Below are positions 49,401-59,515 of a stretch of 64,000 bases of DNA, in pieces (positions within the stretch are counted from its first letter, which is position 1; every line of letters begins with the position of its first letter). Location: contig JBANSL010000006.1 of NCBI GenBank assembly GCA_037127255.1, positions 81,013,850 through 81,077,849 of the forward strand, in the 5' to 3' direction. A model generated the notes under the pieces. It was given only the letters and a program-made list of their open reading frames with translations. It was not told where the DNA came from and searched no databases. The position numbers were made by a program, and so were the translations under genes. Source of the stretch: Persicaria tinctoria (lineage: Eukaryota > Streptophyta > Magnoliopsida > Caryophyllales > Polygonaceae).

Positions 49401-50912
49401 CTTTCGATCAACTAAGATGCCATCTGAATGGAGACTTAGTAAATTGGTTCCGGTCTACAAGAACAAGGGGGATGTCCAGTGTTGCGGTAACTATAGGGGT
49501 ATCAAGCTGCTCAGTCACACGATGAAGATGTGGGAGAGAGTTGTTGAGGTTAGACTCCGGAGTCTGGTGCAGATTTCTGAGAACCAGTTTGGTTTCATGT
49601 CTAGTAGATCTGCTATGGAAGCTATTCATTTGTTGAGACATTTGATTGAGTCGCACAGAGATAGAAAGAAGAATCTGCATATGGCCTTCATTGATTTAGA
49701 AAAAGCGTACGACAAGGTTTCGAGAGAGCTGCTTTGGAGATGCTTGATGGAGAAATGAGTGTTTAGGTCTTATATTAGAGTTATCAGAGATATGTACGAT
49801 GGAGACATGACTAGTGTCAAAACTCCGTGTGGGGATTCAGACTACTTCCAAATTCGTGTGGGGCTCCACCAGGGTTCTGCTCTCAGCCCGTTTCTGTTCA
49901 CGTTGGTTATGGATACCCTTTCGGCTCCGCTTCAAGAAGAGGTTTGGTGCATGTTGTTTGGTGACGACATTGTGCTTGTGGACAACTCCAGATCGGGATT
50001 GGCTCGTAGGCTGGAATCCTAGAGAGAGGTGTTAGAGTCAAAGGGTTTTAGACTGAGTAGGATCAAGACCGAATACGTCCTGTTTTGCTTCGGAGAGGGC
50101 AGGGATCCTGATTCGTCTGTGGTTCTGGGGGAAGATCTTATTCCCAGGAAGGAGGTTTTCAAGTACCTGGGATCGTACGTTCAAAGTGACGATGGATTAG
50201 ATAGGGATATCGATCATCGGGTTCAGGCAGGGTGGTTGAGATGGAGAAGGACTTCAGGGGTGCTTTGTGACAAGAAAGTCCCATTAAAACTGAAAGGAAA
50301 ATTCTACAAGGGGGTTGTTAGACTGACCCTTCTTTACGGCTCAGAGTGCTGGTCAGTCACTAAAGCTCAAGAACAGAAGTTGCCAGTGGCAGAGATGAGA
50401 ATGTTACGTTGGATGTGCGGGCTTACAAGACTTGACAGAATCAGGAATGCTGACATTAGAAGGAGAGTTGGAGTGGCGAGCATTGTTGACAAATTGCGAG
50501 AAGTCAGATTGCGTTGGTTCGGACATGTGCAAAGAAGACCTAGATCGGCCCCTGGGGGAGAGGAAGACCGAAGAAAAGATGGATGGGGACTATCCGTTAG
50601 GACCTCAATTTACTACAGCTGTCAGAGGATATGACATTGGATAGAGACACCTGGAGGAGACGCATACGGGTGGCAGACGTTTAGTGCTGTGGGGGTGGAG
50701 TTGTGTGTGCTTGTCTTGCTTTCACTCTGTTTTTCTTTTGCTTGCTCCGTTGCTTGATTTGTGCTCATGTTTTACTAGGGCTCTTGTTTCATTTCGTTCT
50801 GGGTCTTTCGGAAACACTCTCTCGCGCTCCCCGAGGTAAGAGTGCGTACATCCCGATCCCCCAGACCCTGCTTAAGTGCGGGATTCACTGAGATGTTGTT
50901 ATTGTTACTGTA
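46435..50912 (+). mobile_element. RTE-clade LINE (non-LTR retrotransposon)
   Basis: A GC-rich leader (about 46440-47100) and a T-rich stretch precede one long frame with an N-terminal apurinic-type endonuclease and a C-terminal reverse transcriptase, with no RNase H and no gag-like ORF1. That single-ORF architecture, and motif wording close to plant RTE elements often annotated 'craniofacial development protein 2-like', place it in the RTE clade. The 3' end has no poly-A. It runs into GATGTTGTTATTGTTACTG, the short GTT/ATT-type tail expected of RTE. The exact 5' end and the target duplication could not be fixed. Confidence 0.8.
47566..50684 (+). pseudogene. RTE-type endonuclease / reverse transcriptase polyprotein, inactivated
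   Basis: The frame from 47566 (the probable true start is the ATG near 47774, since the first ~70 codons are hydrophobic leader-like) carries the endonuclease motifs WNIGTL, QETKW, GDFNAH, SHIDFSLV and HHLLVLDF. The RT blocks follow: NYRGIKLLS, NQFGFMSSRS, MAFIDLEKAYDKV (motif A), VGLHQGSALSPFLF (motif B) and LFGDDIVLV (motif C, where most relatives have FADD). A TGA at 49756-49758 and a TAG at 50020-50022 interrupt it in the same frame. A one-base shift near 50555 moves the C-terminal end (EDMTLDRDTWRRRIRVADV) to another frame, ending at TAG 50682-50684. Both stops can arise by single transitions (C-to-T or G-to-A), as in methylated plant repeats. Confidence 0.88.
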
Positions 50913-53375
50913 AATGGCCTTTGAAAGTGAAAATAAAATTCAGAGAGTTTAGAATTTCTATCAGCACCCGCCTATATGAATGTTTATGAGAAACTCGAAG
51001 CTAACATGTACTCCGTAGGTTTTATGTTTAAGAAAATTTAAGTATTTGCTCAAGTTCTTCAAATGAAGTATTCAACTTGCTAGTAATGATTTCTCAAGGA
51101 AGATTTTCTATATAGGAGTATTCATTTTCAAACGTAATTAGACTTCTAAACCATTTACTTCCAAGTGCATGGGCTCTAAAGAGTAAAATTAACTCAACTT
51201 TGATCATATCTTTTCAATGTTTTCTCAAGATCTTTGAAAATATCTTACTTGTTTACTTATGTTTAAGAAGTCTAAACCATTTACTTCTAAACCATTTACT
51301 TCCAAGTGCATGGGCTCTAAAGAGTAAAATTAGACTTCTAAACCATTTACTTCCAAGTGCATGGCCCCATTTTTTTTTGTCATCTTAGCTTCTTTTTTCC
51401 CTTTTTTTTCATCAAATCCTTCCCAACCTATACCAAAAGGAATAAATAAATAGACCATGCTAAACATATAAAGCTTCCACATTTCAATCACATTAAAATT
51501 AAACTTAGTTAGAGATGACATGCTATAGATTGATAAATAAAAAGGTAGAAAAGACTTATTAAAGCACCGTTAGAATGGTAGATTAATTAGTGGAAGTAGA
51601 GTTGAAAGCTTCCATCTCTCCGTGGGAGAATAATCTTATGATTCTACCACTGTATGCCTTCAAAATTAAGGGGAAAAAACATTAGGAATAACTTGCACAT
51701 TGAAAATGAGCTCTAAAAGTTTAAAATGTCTCTTATTGTATCCTTGGTAAGAGTTTCAATGTTTTTTCAAAGGATTGCAATATTTTAAGTCTAAAATTTT
51801 CATATTCATTTCTAAACATCCATGTTCTAAAATTAAAACATTTAAATGAAACCAAGACAATTACTAAAATAAGTTTCTAGCAATGTTTCAATCACATGGG
51901 TATAATAGGAAATGCAATACTACAATTCAAATGATAAAGGGAATATGAACTTAGCAACTACTCTATATGCATGAAGAGAGTTAACATTAGGAACTCTGCT
52001 AGTTTTTTTTTTATAACTCAATCATAGTTCAAGATCCTCTAGATCATGGTCATAACCTCAATCGTATTAGCAGATTGACCGATGAAAAGTCCTCTTCCTT
52101 TGATGCTTATGAACATGATGAGTTCCCAATGATCAATAAATCATGACCTTTCCAATGCATAGCCGAGAAGATAGGAAATGATAATAATTTATGCTTACAT
52201 GTTCTTAGTCGGTTCAAACTCCTAATTTAGGCATTTAGTAAGAATTTTTTAACTCAAAATCAGATCAAAGTACTGAAATTTCAGTCATCTGATCTATGGA
52301 AATGAAAACACAACTAATGGGAGATTCATTTGGCCTGAAATGAATTCAAGATCAATACAAAGCTAAAATTGTGATATTTGAATAGTTTAATTGAGATTTA
52401 TCCATTTCACATATCAATAATGAACTTGATTCTCTAGCCGTACGAAGCAAATAAGAGTTAAAAAAATATGATTCGGCTAATTGTTCCAACCTAAAAGATT
52501 AAGATTTTGAAATATTTGTGTATGAAAAGTATAAATGTAACATGCTAATTTGCTGATGAAATTGGGGCCTTTCAATGTCTTGATGGTTCATGGTGAAATT
52601 TGTGAGGTTAAATAGAGGTATATTTCCTTTTGTTTATATGTTTATTTGATTTACTTTTTTTTTGGTCAATTTAGTAAGTGCGCTCTCAATTTTTCTCAGA
52701 AAAAGAAACACTCAATTACAAACCCAAAACCAACTACTAAATTGAAAGAGAAACTTTGAAACTTAAAAAGGAAACTTCAAATATAAAGTATTCATGCTTT
52801 AGATCTACAACATACCTTGCCAGATTAAAAGAAGACATGTTTTTTCTTTCTTCTCTTTACCAGTCTAATTAGCTCTCGCAATATTCAAAACATTGTTCTT
52901 AGAGAACAATAAATTGTGATAGAAGCCTATATGGAAATACCAGCAACATAGAATGTCTTTTAGAGTTAACATCAGTTGTCTAATTATATCTTAATTATGG
53001 AAATATGGAATCCAATTTATCTTTTCTTTTTTTATATATGTCATCATTTATCCTTTTTAGATATAGAATATAATGGTCTTGCTTTTTTACCTTGGTGAAG
53101 TAAATTGAAAGTCCTTGAGAAATTATAGCGCAAACAAAACCTTCCACTTAGGGGATATCCGGATGAGTAAAAAAATAAATTAGATTGTTAGTTGTAAGAG
53201 AAAGACTAAATTAAGACAAAAATAAAGGCTACTGGTTGAGATACATCAGTGAAATCCCTTTAAGTGATATCTATTCTAAACATTTCATCACTACAAACAA
53301 AAGATTTCACATAGGGAATAAACCCATTTCAATCGAATTTCAAAAGACTTATGGCCGGGCTAAAACGCTCTCTTT
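50913..53375. other. AT-rich spacer with a locally triplicated phrase
   Basis: CTAAACCATTTACTTCCAAG followed by TGCATGGGCTCTAAAGAG occurs at about 51148, 51291 and 51338, the last copy ending at GGCCCC. Elsewhere the sequence is plain AT-rich DNA with no gene, element end or RNA signal that I can support. Confidence 0.55.
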
Positions 53376-53410
53376 TATATATAAAAAAAACCCTAAACCA
53401 ACCCTAAAAA
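53376..53410 (+). promoter_or_regulatory. TATA box plus telo-boxes of a gene remnant
   Basis: TATATATAAA (53376-53385) is followed by AAACCCTAA (53388-53396) and ACCCTAAAA (53401-53409). The ATG at 53442 is in a good plant context (CCATGGCTGCT). Telo-boxes near the start site are typical of plant genes for the translation machinery. That is context only and does not identify this gene. Confidence 0.45.
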
Positions 53411-53441
53411 ACAACTACCCTTCTTCAACACAACCGCCTCC

Positions 53442-54180
53442 ATGGCTGCTTCTATCCTCCATTGGCCGGTAGCGCCAACTTCTGCACCCCAACTACCTTC
53501 ACCCTAACCGACGATTTCAAACTCCACACCCTCAACAAAGTCTCCTTGTAGCCTGGCTCCTGACCGAACACCCCTCCACATTTTTGGGATCCTGCATGCG
53601 GCTCCGTCGAGTCGATCCTCCTCGCTCTCCTTCCACTCGAGCTTTCCTCATCCTCCGGCGCACCCATCCTCATCTCCTCCCCTATCGACTCCGTCAGCGG
53701 CTTTGCCCTCCTAGGCCTCGGATTCTCCGGTGAGTCGATCTTCCACGTCCTCCCAGCCGCTCGAGCACCCTCACTTTGATGCACTCATCCTCATCTCCTC
53801 CCCGATCGCCTCCGGCCACGCCCTCGCCCTCGCCCTCCTGGGCCGTAGCTTTTCCGACTCCTTCTCCGGCTTCGGCATGGTTCCTTCGGCTGTATTCATC
53901 CATCTTGCTGAATTTCGGTTCGGGCTCCCCTTTCAACCCCTTTCAAACCCTCAAGATCCCCAAAAACAAAAACAAAAAAAAGGAAAGAAAAAAGACAGAT
54001 GGAGGTTGAGCTTTGCCTCTCCAAAATCCACCAACCCTTCCTCAAACCCCTCTCCGGCGAGCCTTTGGCCACCGGCCTTCAAATCTGGAGCATGCAGGCA
54101 TTTTTTAAATCTCTCCGCCTCAAGCCCCCGACCATCCATTTCAACCCCCTTCCCCTAGCCGGTGCTCTTCATTGAGCCGC
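53442..54180 (+). pseudogene. GC-rich broken gene remnant, unidentified
   Basis: After ATGGCTGCTTCT the frame stops within 22 codons. Protein-like stretches continue in shifting frames: FTLTDDFKLHTLNKVSL near 53500; ESILLALLPLELSSSSGAP and ISSPIDSVSGFALLGLGFSG at 53600-53730; ALILISSPIASGHALALAL at 53780-53845. The ISSPI segment occurs twice, so part of the region is an old duplication. From about 54000 another frame reads MEVELCLSKIHQPFLKPLSG. I do not recognise the protein. Promoter-like signals upstream suggest it was once a real gene. Confidence 0.35.
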
Positions 54181-54945
54181 CACTTGGGGACTCCAAACGC
54201 CCCTCCCCTTAATCGGACCGTTCACCGGATCTGAAATCTCCAAAAAAAAAAAACAATAAGCTTGATCCAACCGGCATGTTCAATATGCAAACTCAAATTT
54301 CTATCCCTTCCTAGTTAAAAAACAACAACTGAAAAAAAACTCAACTAAAAAACAAACCCAACCCCTCTCATGTCCACATATCTCTAGAATTTGTTGTCCT
54401 TGACGTCAGCGACGACTAAGTCAAGGCGTTCCCACTCAACCTACCAGGTGCTTTGATGGGCAACGAAATCAGATCTGCAACCATCACCACTTCCAACTTT
54501 GTTAGCATCAACTTTAATTTTCTTCGATCTGCATGCAACTAGTGAACAATAATTTTAATGTTTTTTAAAATTTAAAGTTATCTTATTATAATTTTAGGTT
54601 TAAGAAATTTTTTTTTACTGGGGACCCTCTGTGTAGGGTTCATGAAGTCATTTTTTGATAGCTTCAAGATCGCTTAATCGATCTACTGTAAAAAAAATGA
54701 ATTTCAAAAGACTTGATAAAAGAAGACAATCCGGGATCAAATTACAGGTAATGCAGAGAAAGAAATAAAAAAATATATTTGGTTTGCACAAAAATGACGG
54801 GCTTCGGTGCCTTGTACCTTCGCAGTGACGGGCTCGAAGGCAGGGGATGGTGGCTCTCTCGCCCTCTCTTCCCAATACCTAGGCCAAGGATCACGCAGTC
54901 ACCGGCCAACTCCTTGCGTTCCTGCTGTCGCCGCCTGCGTGTGTG
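54181..54945. other. Spacer, no supported gene
   Basis: A-rich and mixed sequence. Short ORFs on both strands at 54650-55015 lack any recognisable feature. Confidence 0.5.
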
Positions 54946-55125
54946 TTGGGGTGGAATTGGTACATTACCAATTTATTTTTTCATTTACCATGTACCGACC
55001 AATTTGAATTGGTAATTGTAAAACTCCTACCATTACCAACCACCGAAGGGGTTGTATTGTACCAATTTAATTGGTTACCAATTAAGTTGGTTGGTATATG
55101 TTGGTAATGGTAATTTGCCATGTTT
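54946..55125. mobile_element. MITE-like imperfect palindrome
   Basis: ATTGGTACATTACCAATTTA at the left and TTGGTAATGGTAATTTGCC at the right are partly inverted. The whole stretch is built from TTGGTA/TACCAA words that can fold back on themselves. It looks like a small foldback or MITE-type element. No clear target duplication was seen. Confidence 0.35.
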
Positions 55126-55724
55126 TGTGTGTTGAGAAAAAAAACATACAAATACAATACAACTTAATTAAAATTTAAAAGTTATTGTAGCGCTTAGGTT
55201 TTTGTCTAAACCGACAATATTTAAACACTAAAGTAACATAAAACTTATAAGTGATTACAACGTATTTAAGCACTAAAGCAACCTAAAATACAAATAGGCA
55301 TGTCAATATGAAAGATATCCACATCAAAACTTCCTACGAACGCTTAGATTTTCGTCCGAACCAAGGTCGAGTTAGTATTTCTCCTTTGATTTCATTTTAT
55401 GCAAAAAAAATTACAAAAAATTTGCAAAATAGACACTTTTTTTGGACGAATTTGTAATTTGGTCACGTTTTTGGACATATTAGCAAGATGTCCACTATAT
55501 ATTCTTATTTAATCATTGTACGAACACTTTTTCTGTGTCCCGAAAATCCGACTTCTCTCTTCTTCGGAACTCTCTCTTTGCTCGATTCGTTCGTCGTCGG
55601 TTCTTCGTCTGCGTTTTTCCGCTTGGTTCGTCCTGCTTCCTTCAATCTTTGCTAAAGTAGGGAGTTTTAGGTCGATTGTTCTTCATTGTTGTGCTAAAGT
55701 AGGGAGTTTTCGTCGGTTGCTTCA
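55126..55724. other. Spacer with a leader-like stretch
   Basis: AT-rich to about 55540, then TC-rich with CTAAAGTAGGGAGTTTT repeated at 55649 and 55693. Nothing else is recognised. Confidence 0.45.
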
Positions 55725-56060
55725 ATGGCGTCATCCAGCAGTTCAGGTATCAATTTCGCTTCTTTTTGCCAGTTCGTGCTAGGGTTTTGGATTAAGTTTA
55801 TTTATGATGCCGTGCAATTATCGATGACTCCTGGTGACATTGAGGACAACATGAAGGTTCCATTTGATGGTCCTATCACTCGTGCAAGGGCCAAGAAGAT
55901 TCAAACTGCAACTAAAGCCTTTCTTGTCCGTCACCATGGAACTTTAGAGCAAGGGTTCAGGCCACCCTGGATCACTTGGCTCAAGGTTACACCGCCAGCA
56001 CAAGAAGTGAGCCTGCGTCCACACACGGAGCTCATGAAGACTCGTCTGCACCCACCATGA
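55725..56060 (+). pseudogene. Ty3/gypsy pol tail fragment in a chimeric ORF
   Basis: A 111-codon frame. The part from about 55824 reads MTPGDIEDNMKVPFDG, then PITRARAKKIQ, a motif found at the extreme C-terminus of many plant Ty3/gypsy polyproteins after integrase. The first 33 residues (MASSSSSG...) are unrelated and may come from other DNA. The fragment lies just upstream of the presumed 5' LTR of the CRM-like element and has the same orientation. It may be the end of a second copy that shared this LTR. Confidence 0.5.
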
Positions 56061-57050
56061 GCCAACCATACTCGACATGTCCTTGGCCACTTGACATGAC
56101 CATGGGCCGAGTTGTCTAATGCATGGGCCGAGCTTGTCTTGTGCATGGGCCGAAATTTATTAGTTAATTATGTCATTATTTTATGCATATTAGATTAATA
56201 AGGTGGAAAAAAATTATATCTCTTCTAGATATAATCCTTGGCCACAAAGTTATTAAATATCTATCTTATTAGGATTTATTTATCTTAGATCTATTTTATT
56301 TATCTTTAGATAGAATTTATCTATCCAAACCCCTTTCCTTTGCAAGGAAGGATTGGTTAGATCTCTCATAAGTTTTCTATATATTCATGTTATGCAACTT
56401 TGAATTAATTAGATTGAATAGAATTGAGAAACCCCTTTATAGGATTAAAGGGTTCTCGATTATCAATCCCAAAAGCTATCATTGTTCTATGTTCTTGAGA
56501 GATTTCGGAAATCACAATCATCATCATCACCTTGATTCCAATCGGAAACCCTAAAACCAAACACATCCCTCACAACAGTTTCTGTCGCAAGAAGGAGAGC
56601 CAGGCCCTTGGCATCGCTCGCTGCCAAAGTCGCTCCCAGCGAGCGCGGGCGTCCCAGCTTCGCGTGCGCAGGCGTCCGAGCAGCCCAACACCCGCACCCG
56701 CGTTCTCTCTTCCGCGCTAGCGCCCGCGCGCTTCGTCCCCAGCGTCGCTCCCACGTCTCCGCGTGCGCCCGGTCTTCGCTCCCAGCGAGTGAGACCCCTG
56801 AGGCGCTTGGTTCCGCGCATCCAGCCCCGCCTCTCTCTCTCGCTGTCTTTGTTTTCTGTCGCTATTACCTAGTCAAGATTTCTGGAATTTCATTAAGTGT
56901 TGAAAACTGTCGCTATTCAGAAATTTAATTGTTTGTTTAAATTGTTCCAATCAGGAGATATCAAAGAGCATTGCAAGATCTTAGCAAATATACGGCGTGG
57001 TTCTTCATCTGGAGCCCACAGGCGAAGGATCGGGTATCCCAAACGTATCA
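56061..57050 (+). repeat. Probable 5' LTR of the CRM-like element
   Basis: This segment runs from the pol-tail fragment to a tRNA-iMet-type primer site. It has an AT-rich first half with GCATGGGCCGA repeated three times (about 56100-56155), a GC-rich block at 56600-56840, and ends ..AAACGTATCA just before the primer site. No second copy lies in the window, so the exact start is unknown. Confidence 0.4.
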
Positions 57051-57052
57051 AG

Positions 57053-57070
57053 TGGTATCGGATTTCAGGT
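57053..57070 (+). promoter_or_regulatory. Primer-binding site of the CRM-like element
   Basis: TGGTATCGGATTTCAGGTT resembles the tRNA-iMet site TGGTATCAGAGCCAGGTTT with several changes and lies two bases after the presumed LTR end. Confidence 0.5.
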
Positions 57071-58092
57071 TAATGCAAGTTCTTTACTCTCTTGATTTCT
57101 TTATTGAGTGATTTCTTTTTCGTGCCTTATTTTTACCATAGCCGCTGCATAAAAGTTCAATCTTTATTGTTCACCCATCAAAATTGGCACTTTATTTTTG
57201 TTATTCTTTGTTTGGATCTTTAATTTCGAAGATATTGAGTTCTTGACTGCAAGTTGTGATCTTTTATTCCTAGTTGCTACATATCATGCCTATGACTGTG
57301 ATTCTTGGATTAAAAGCATTATATGAACTTGCACCACTAAAGAACCCAAATTTCTCCAGTTTGTAGCCTATTTTTCTACTTTTCTTTATTTTTGCTTCCT
57401 TTTAGATCATCGTAGCTTACTATTTTTATTTTTATTTTTTCTTGCTCTTAATTTTTCGGTTGCTGCCTTCCTATTACAGCAGCTAGTTCGTAGTTATAAA
57501 AAAAAAACAGTAAAAAGCCGAGAGCATCAATTCACAAAAAAAAAAGAGCATTCTTCATCTTACATTGTTGAGTTAGTAACTCTTCCTTGTTAGTTCTTGA
57601 TTGCTACATGTTAGATGATCTAATCGGTTTTAAGCTTTACAAAAGAACCCTACTTGTGTGATTTAGTGTTGTGCCGACACTGGAGCCTTGGTCACACCCC
57701 TCTTTCTCTGAACCGTGTTGCAACCGTCAGATAATAGTTGACGGAGTATGTGCACTTGATTGCCCTTGTGATTGCTATTGTCGATTATTACATTTTCTTA
57801 TTATTCAAGCATCACATTGTAGCTCTTATTCTTCAACAATAAGCCGCTTGTTTATACTTGCTATCCTTGATATCTGACTTGTGGGTGATTTAAATTGCAA
57901 TTTTGATTATTACTTGTTGTCTTCAATATTGCAAAATTCTGTGTCCAGGGGAATTGCTTAAATATTGTGCCTTGTTTTCTCGCTCTTTGATTTCTAAAAA
58001 CTTGAATCACTCTTAGGAATCACTAGAGCTTGCATTACTTGGTTTCTGGTCTTTGCTTCGTTTACTTGTTGCTCTTCTGATATTGTAGGAAC

Positions 58093-59515
58093 ATGTCGAA
58101 CGATAGCGACCCCAACCCTTCCCCTACCCCCCTGCTGGCATTTCTGCTTCTGATATGCAGTTCATTATTAACTCTGATGTCCAAGAGTCTACTCTGGTTG
58201 TGCGTAAGGAACTGGCAGAGGCTGAAAATCGTCGAGCTATCGAACGTAAAGAGGACCGCGTATTCTTCTCTGACCTCATCAAACAGGCAGTCGCGCGGCA
58301 ATTGGAGGAGGCAAAACAGGCGGAGGCTTCTGGATCTACACCTCCCTCTGGAGGAAAGCCGCCTCCACCACCTCCAGATACTACACCTCCTACAGGTAAT
58401 CCGCAACCTACAGGTAACACCTTTTATTCGGCTAAACCTCCCCCTTCTGGTCAATTACATTATCAGCTTAAGTCTGCTACTCCTAACCCTTTCACTGGAG
58501 AGAATGACAACGATCATCTAGCGGGCTTCAATGGACACCAGGATCGACGTGAGCACACCCCACCATGACATCAGCAAGGGAGGCCACATCAGCGTCATCA
58601 GCAGCCGTTTCATACTCGTGCTAACTGGGATGACAGCCGCAACAATAATGATCTGAATGAGACACCACATTTGGAGGATGCTTACCATGAGGTAAATCCT
58701 AACTTTGATGATTTACCCCCTCCTAATTTTGGTCATCCTAGATTTGATAATGCTCAAGCTATACAGAGACGAGATGTTAAGCTTAAATTAGAAACCTTTG
58801 ATGGTAATACTGATCCTGAAGCTTATCTTGTTTGGGAAAATCATACTGACTATTTGCTTGAACATTTACGCTCTGAGGAAACGGAGAAGTTGGAAGTTGT
58901 TATATTGCATTTAGTAGGTAAAGATCGCACCTGGTGGTTCCGCACTCGTGAGATGCGCCGTCGTCAGGACAAGCAACCTATTGAAACTTGGCCACAACTT
59001 CGCTATCTCCCGAAAAAGAGACATGTGCCTGAGGAATACACGGAGTCTATGAGGATGCAGCTCGCGTCCTGCCGACAAGGAACTCGCTCTCCTAATGACT
59101 ACAGGGATGAGGTTGAACGACTCTCCCATCAGGCTAATGTTTATCTTATTGAACATGCTTTGTGTACTCAATTTCTTGCTGATCTTAATATTTCTATTAA
59201 AAATCCTTTAGCTATCCATTCCATTAGAGATATTAACACTTTGACTCATAAAGCACAACTTCTGTATGAGCAACAGCAGCAACAACTTCGGCAAAGGACT
59301 AGATTCGATCAGACCTCTCAAGGTCGCAGGTTTGTTCCCTTTAACCCTTCTATGCGGCAAAAGGGAGTTTCCAACTCACCACAACAGGGTTATCAGGTTG
59401 AAACTAGAAGAGTTGCTGCACCCTAACAGATTGTAACAAAGATATCCGCTGCTTCACTTGTGGTGGTTCTGGGCATGTCTCTCGCAATTGCCCTCAAAAA
59501 AGGAAGGTTCTTCTC
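58093..59515 (+). pseudogene. CRM-like gag, inactivated
   Basis: The start ATGTCGAACGATAGC at 58093 is followed after 13 codons by a one-base loss in a run of C. The frame then continues from about 58140 (MQFIINSDVQES..., a charged segment, then a Pro-rich stretch) to a TGA at 58566-58568. After it the same frame resumes into the gag core (58671-59426): KLETFDGNTDPEAYL, WWFRTREM, PIETWPQLR, RQGTRSPNDY. A TAA at 59424-59426 and a frameshift separate this from a CCHC zinc knuckle at about 59445-59500, C-FT-C-GGSG-H-VSRN-C. Gag would form the particle and the knuckle would bind the element's RNA. Confidence 0.8.
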
